Below, one piece after another: positions 63,750 through 64,000 of a DNA stretch of 64,000 nucleotides. This stretch comes from CAJXUU01 sp047628935 (lineage in GTDB: Bacteria; Bacteroidota; Bacteroidia; Chitinophagales; Saprospiraceae). The notes under the pieces were generated by a model. That model had not been told where the DNA came from. It made no database searches and was given only the letters and a program-made list of their open reading frames with translations. Each line of letters begins with the position of its first letter. Position 1 is the first letter of the stretch. The position numbers were made by a program, and so were the translations under genes. Where the stretch lies: contig JBLHWH010000002.1 in NCBI GenBank assembly GCA_047628935.1, positions 1 through 64,000 of the forward strand, given 5' to 3'.

Positions 63750-64000
63750 CGATTACGTTATAATTATCTATTTACCGACTGAACGAGACATGGAAAATAG
63801 ATCATTTATGGCATAATTAAAAAGACAAACAAAGTCTAATAATTAGTATAATACTTCTTTCTCAGCGTGATGTCCAAACCATAAAGTTGTAAAAGGGTGA
63901 CACTATAACAGCGATCGGTTTAAACCCATCGTATATATTAAATCAACGCACAACCCTGAAAAGATGACATTCTAATTTTCCTTATTTTAATCCCATATAA
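63750..64000. other. Right-edge spacer, no gene seen
   Basis: About 250 bases after the stop of the surface protein. A minus-strand stretch (about 63860-63935) reads 'GFKPIAVIVSPFYNFMVW' before a stop, but this is too short to name. No terminator was recognised. Confidence 0.4.

Overview
The window is AT-rich chromosomal DNA from a member of the Bacteroidota, probably free-living and marine-like. Four things support this: two type IX secretion sorting domains (a leucine-rich repeat protein at 44909-46354 and a 2089-residue PKD/SprB-like surface protein at 57480-63749), an S46 dipeptidyl-peptidase, promoter-like TAnnTTTG boxes, and a cluster for beta-1,3-glucan (laminarin-type) breakdown. No rRNA, tRNA, CRISPR array or phage was seen. 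The genus cannot be read from the sequence.

Layout. 1-536 (minus) holds a strongly structured RNA that looks like the 5' half of a group II intron running off the left edge. 888-3525 (minus) is a full-length but wrecked formate dehydrogenase alpha gene. 3699-4952 is a flavin oxidoreductase. 5698-17668 (minus) is a seven-gene beta-glucan operon: four GH17 modules (one fused to a GPH/MFS sugar transporter), a GH30, a GH149-like phosphorylase and a clan GH-A enzyme. 18.3-22.1 kb holds a small lipoprotein, two dead transposases of different families and an unrecognised gene with a possible premature stop. 22.3-33.8 kb (plus) holds a thioredoxin-fold lipoprotein, a short-chain dehydrogenase and the tryptophan genes in two blocks: trpB-trpA-DAHP synthase, then trpEGDCF preceded by a leader-peptide attenuator with tandem Trp codons. 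33.9-40.0 kb holds a small HTH protein, a SNF2 helicase and the S46 peptidase. 40.1-44.2 kb holds a SAM riboswitch, a 40-codon upstream ORF ending in seven consecutive Cys codons, metY, metX, and two decayed YeeE/YedE sulfur-transporter genes. 44.3-56.6 kb holds DUF2853, the LRR protein, isocitrate dehydrogenase, an S9 peptidase, a three-gene unit (amine oxidase, VOC protein, DUF6503 lipoprotein), a thiolase and a GH20 hexosaminidase. 56.7-57.4 kb is a dehydrogenase pseudogene split by a 176-bp MITE with clear 8-bp target duplications.

How the genes work together. In the glucan operon a lipoprotein GH17, a lipoprotein GH30 and a secreted GH-A enzyme would trim polymer outside the cytoplasm. 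The transporter-GH17 fusion would import and cut oligosaccharides, and two GH17 enzymes without signal peptides plus the GH149 phosphorylase would finish the job inside. There is no SusC/SusD pair in the window. The sulfur locus makes homocysteine from O-acetylhomoserine and sulfide, and appears to be read out by both SAM (riboswitch) and cysteine supply (poly-Cys leader). That dual leader is the most striking candidate system here.

A theme of the window is gene decay: fdhA, two transposases, two YeeE/YedE genes, a dehydrogenase, a small membrane protein and possibly two more genes carry stops or frameshifts next to intact metabolic operons.
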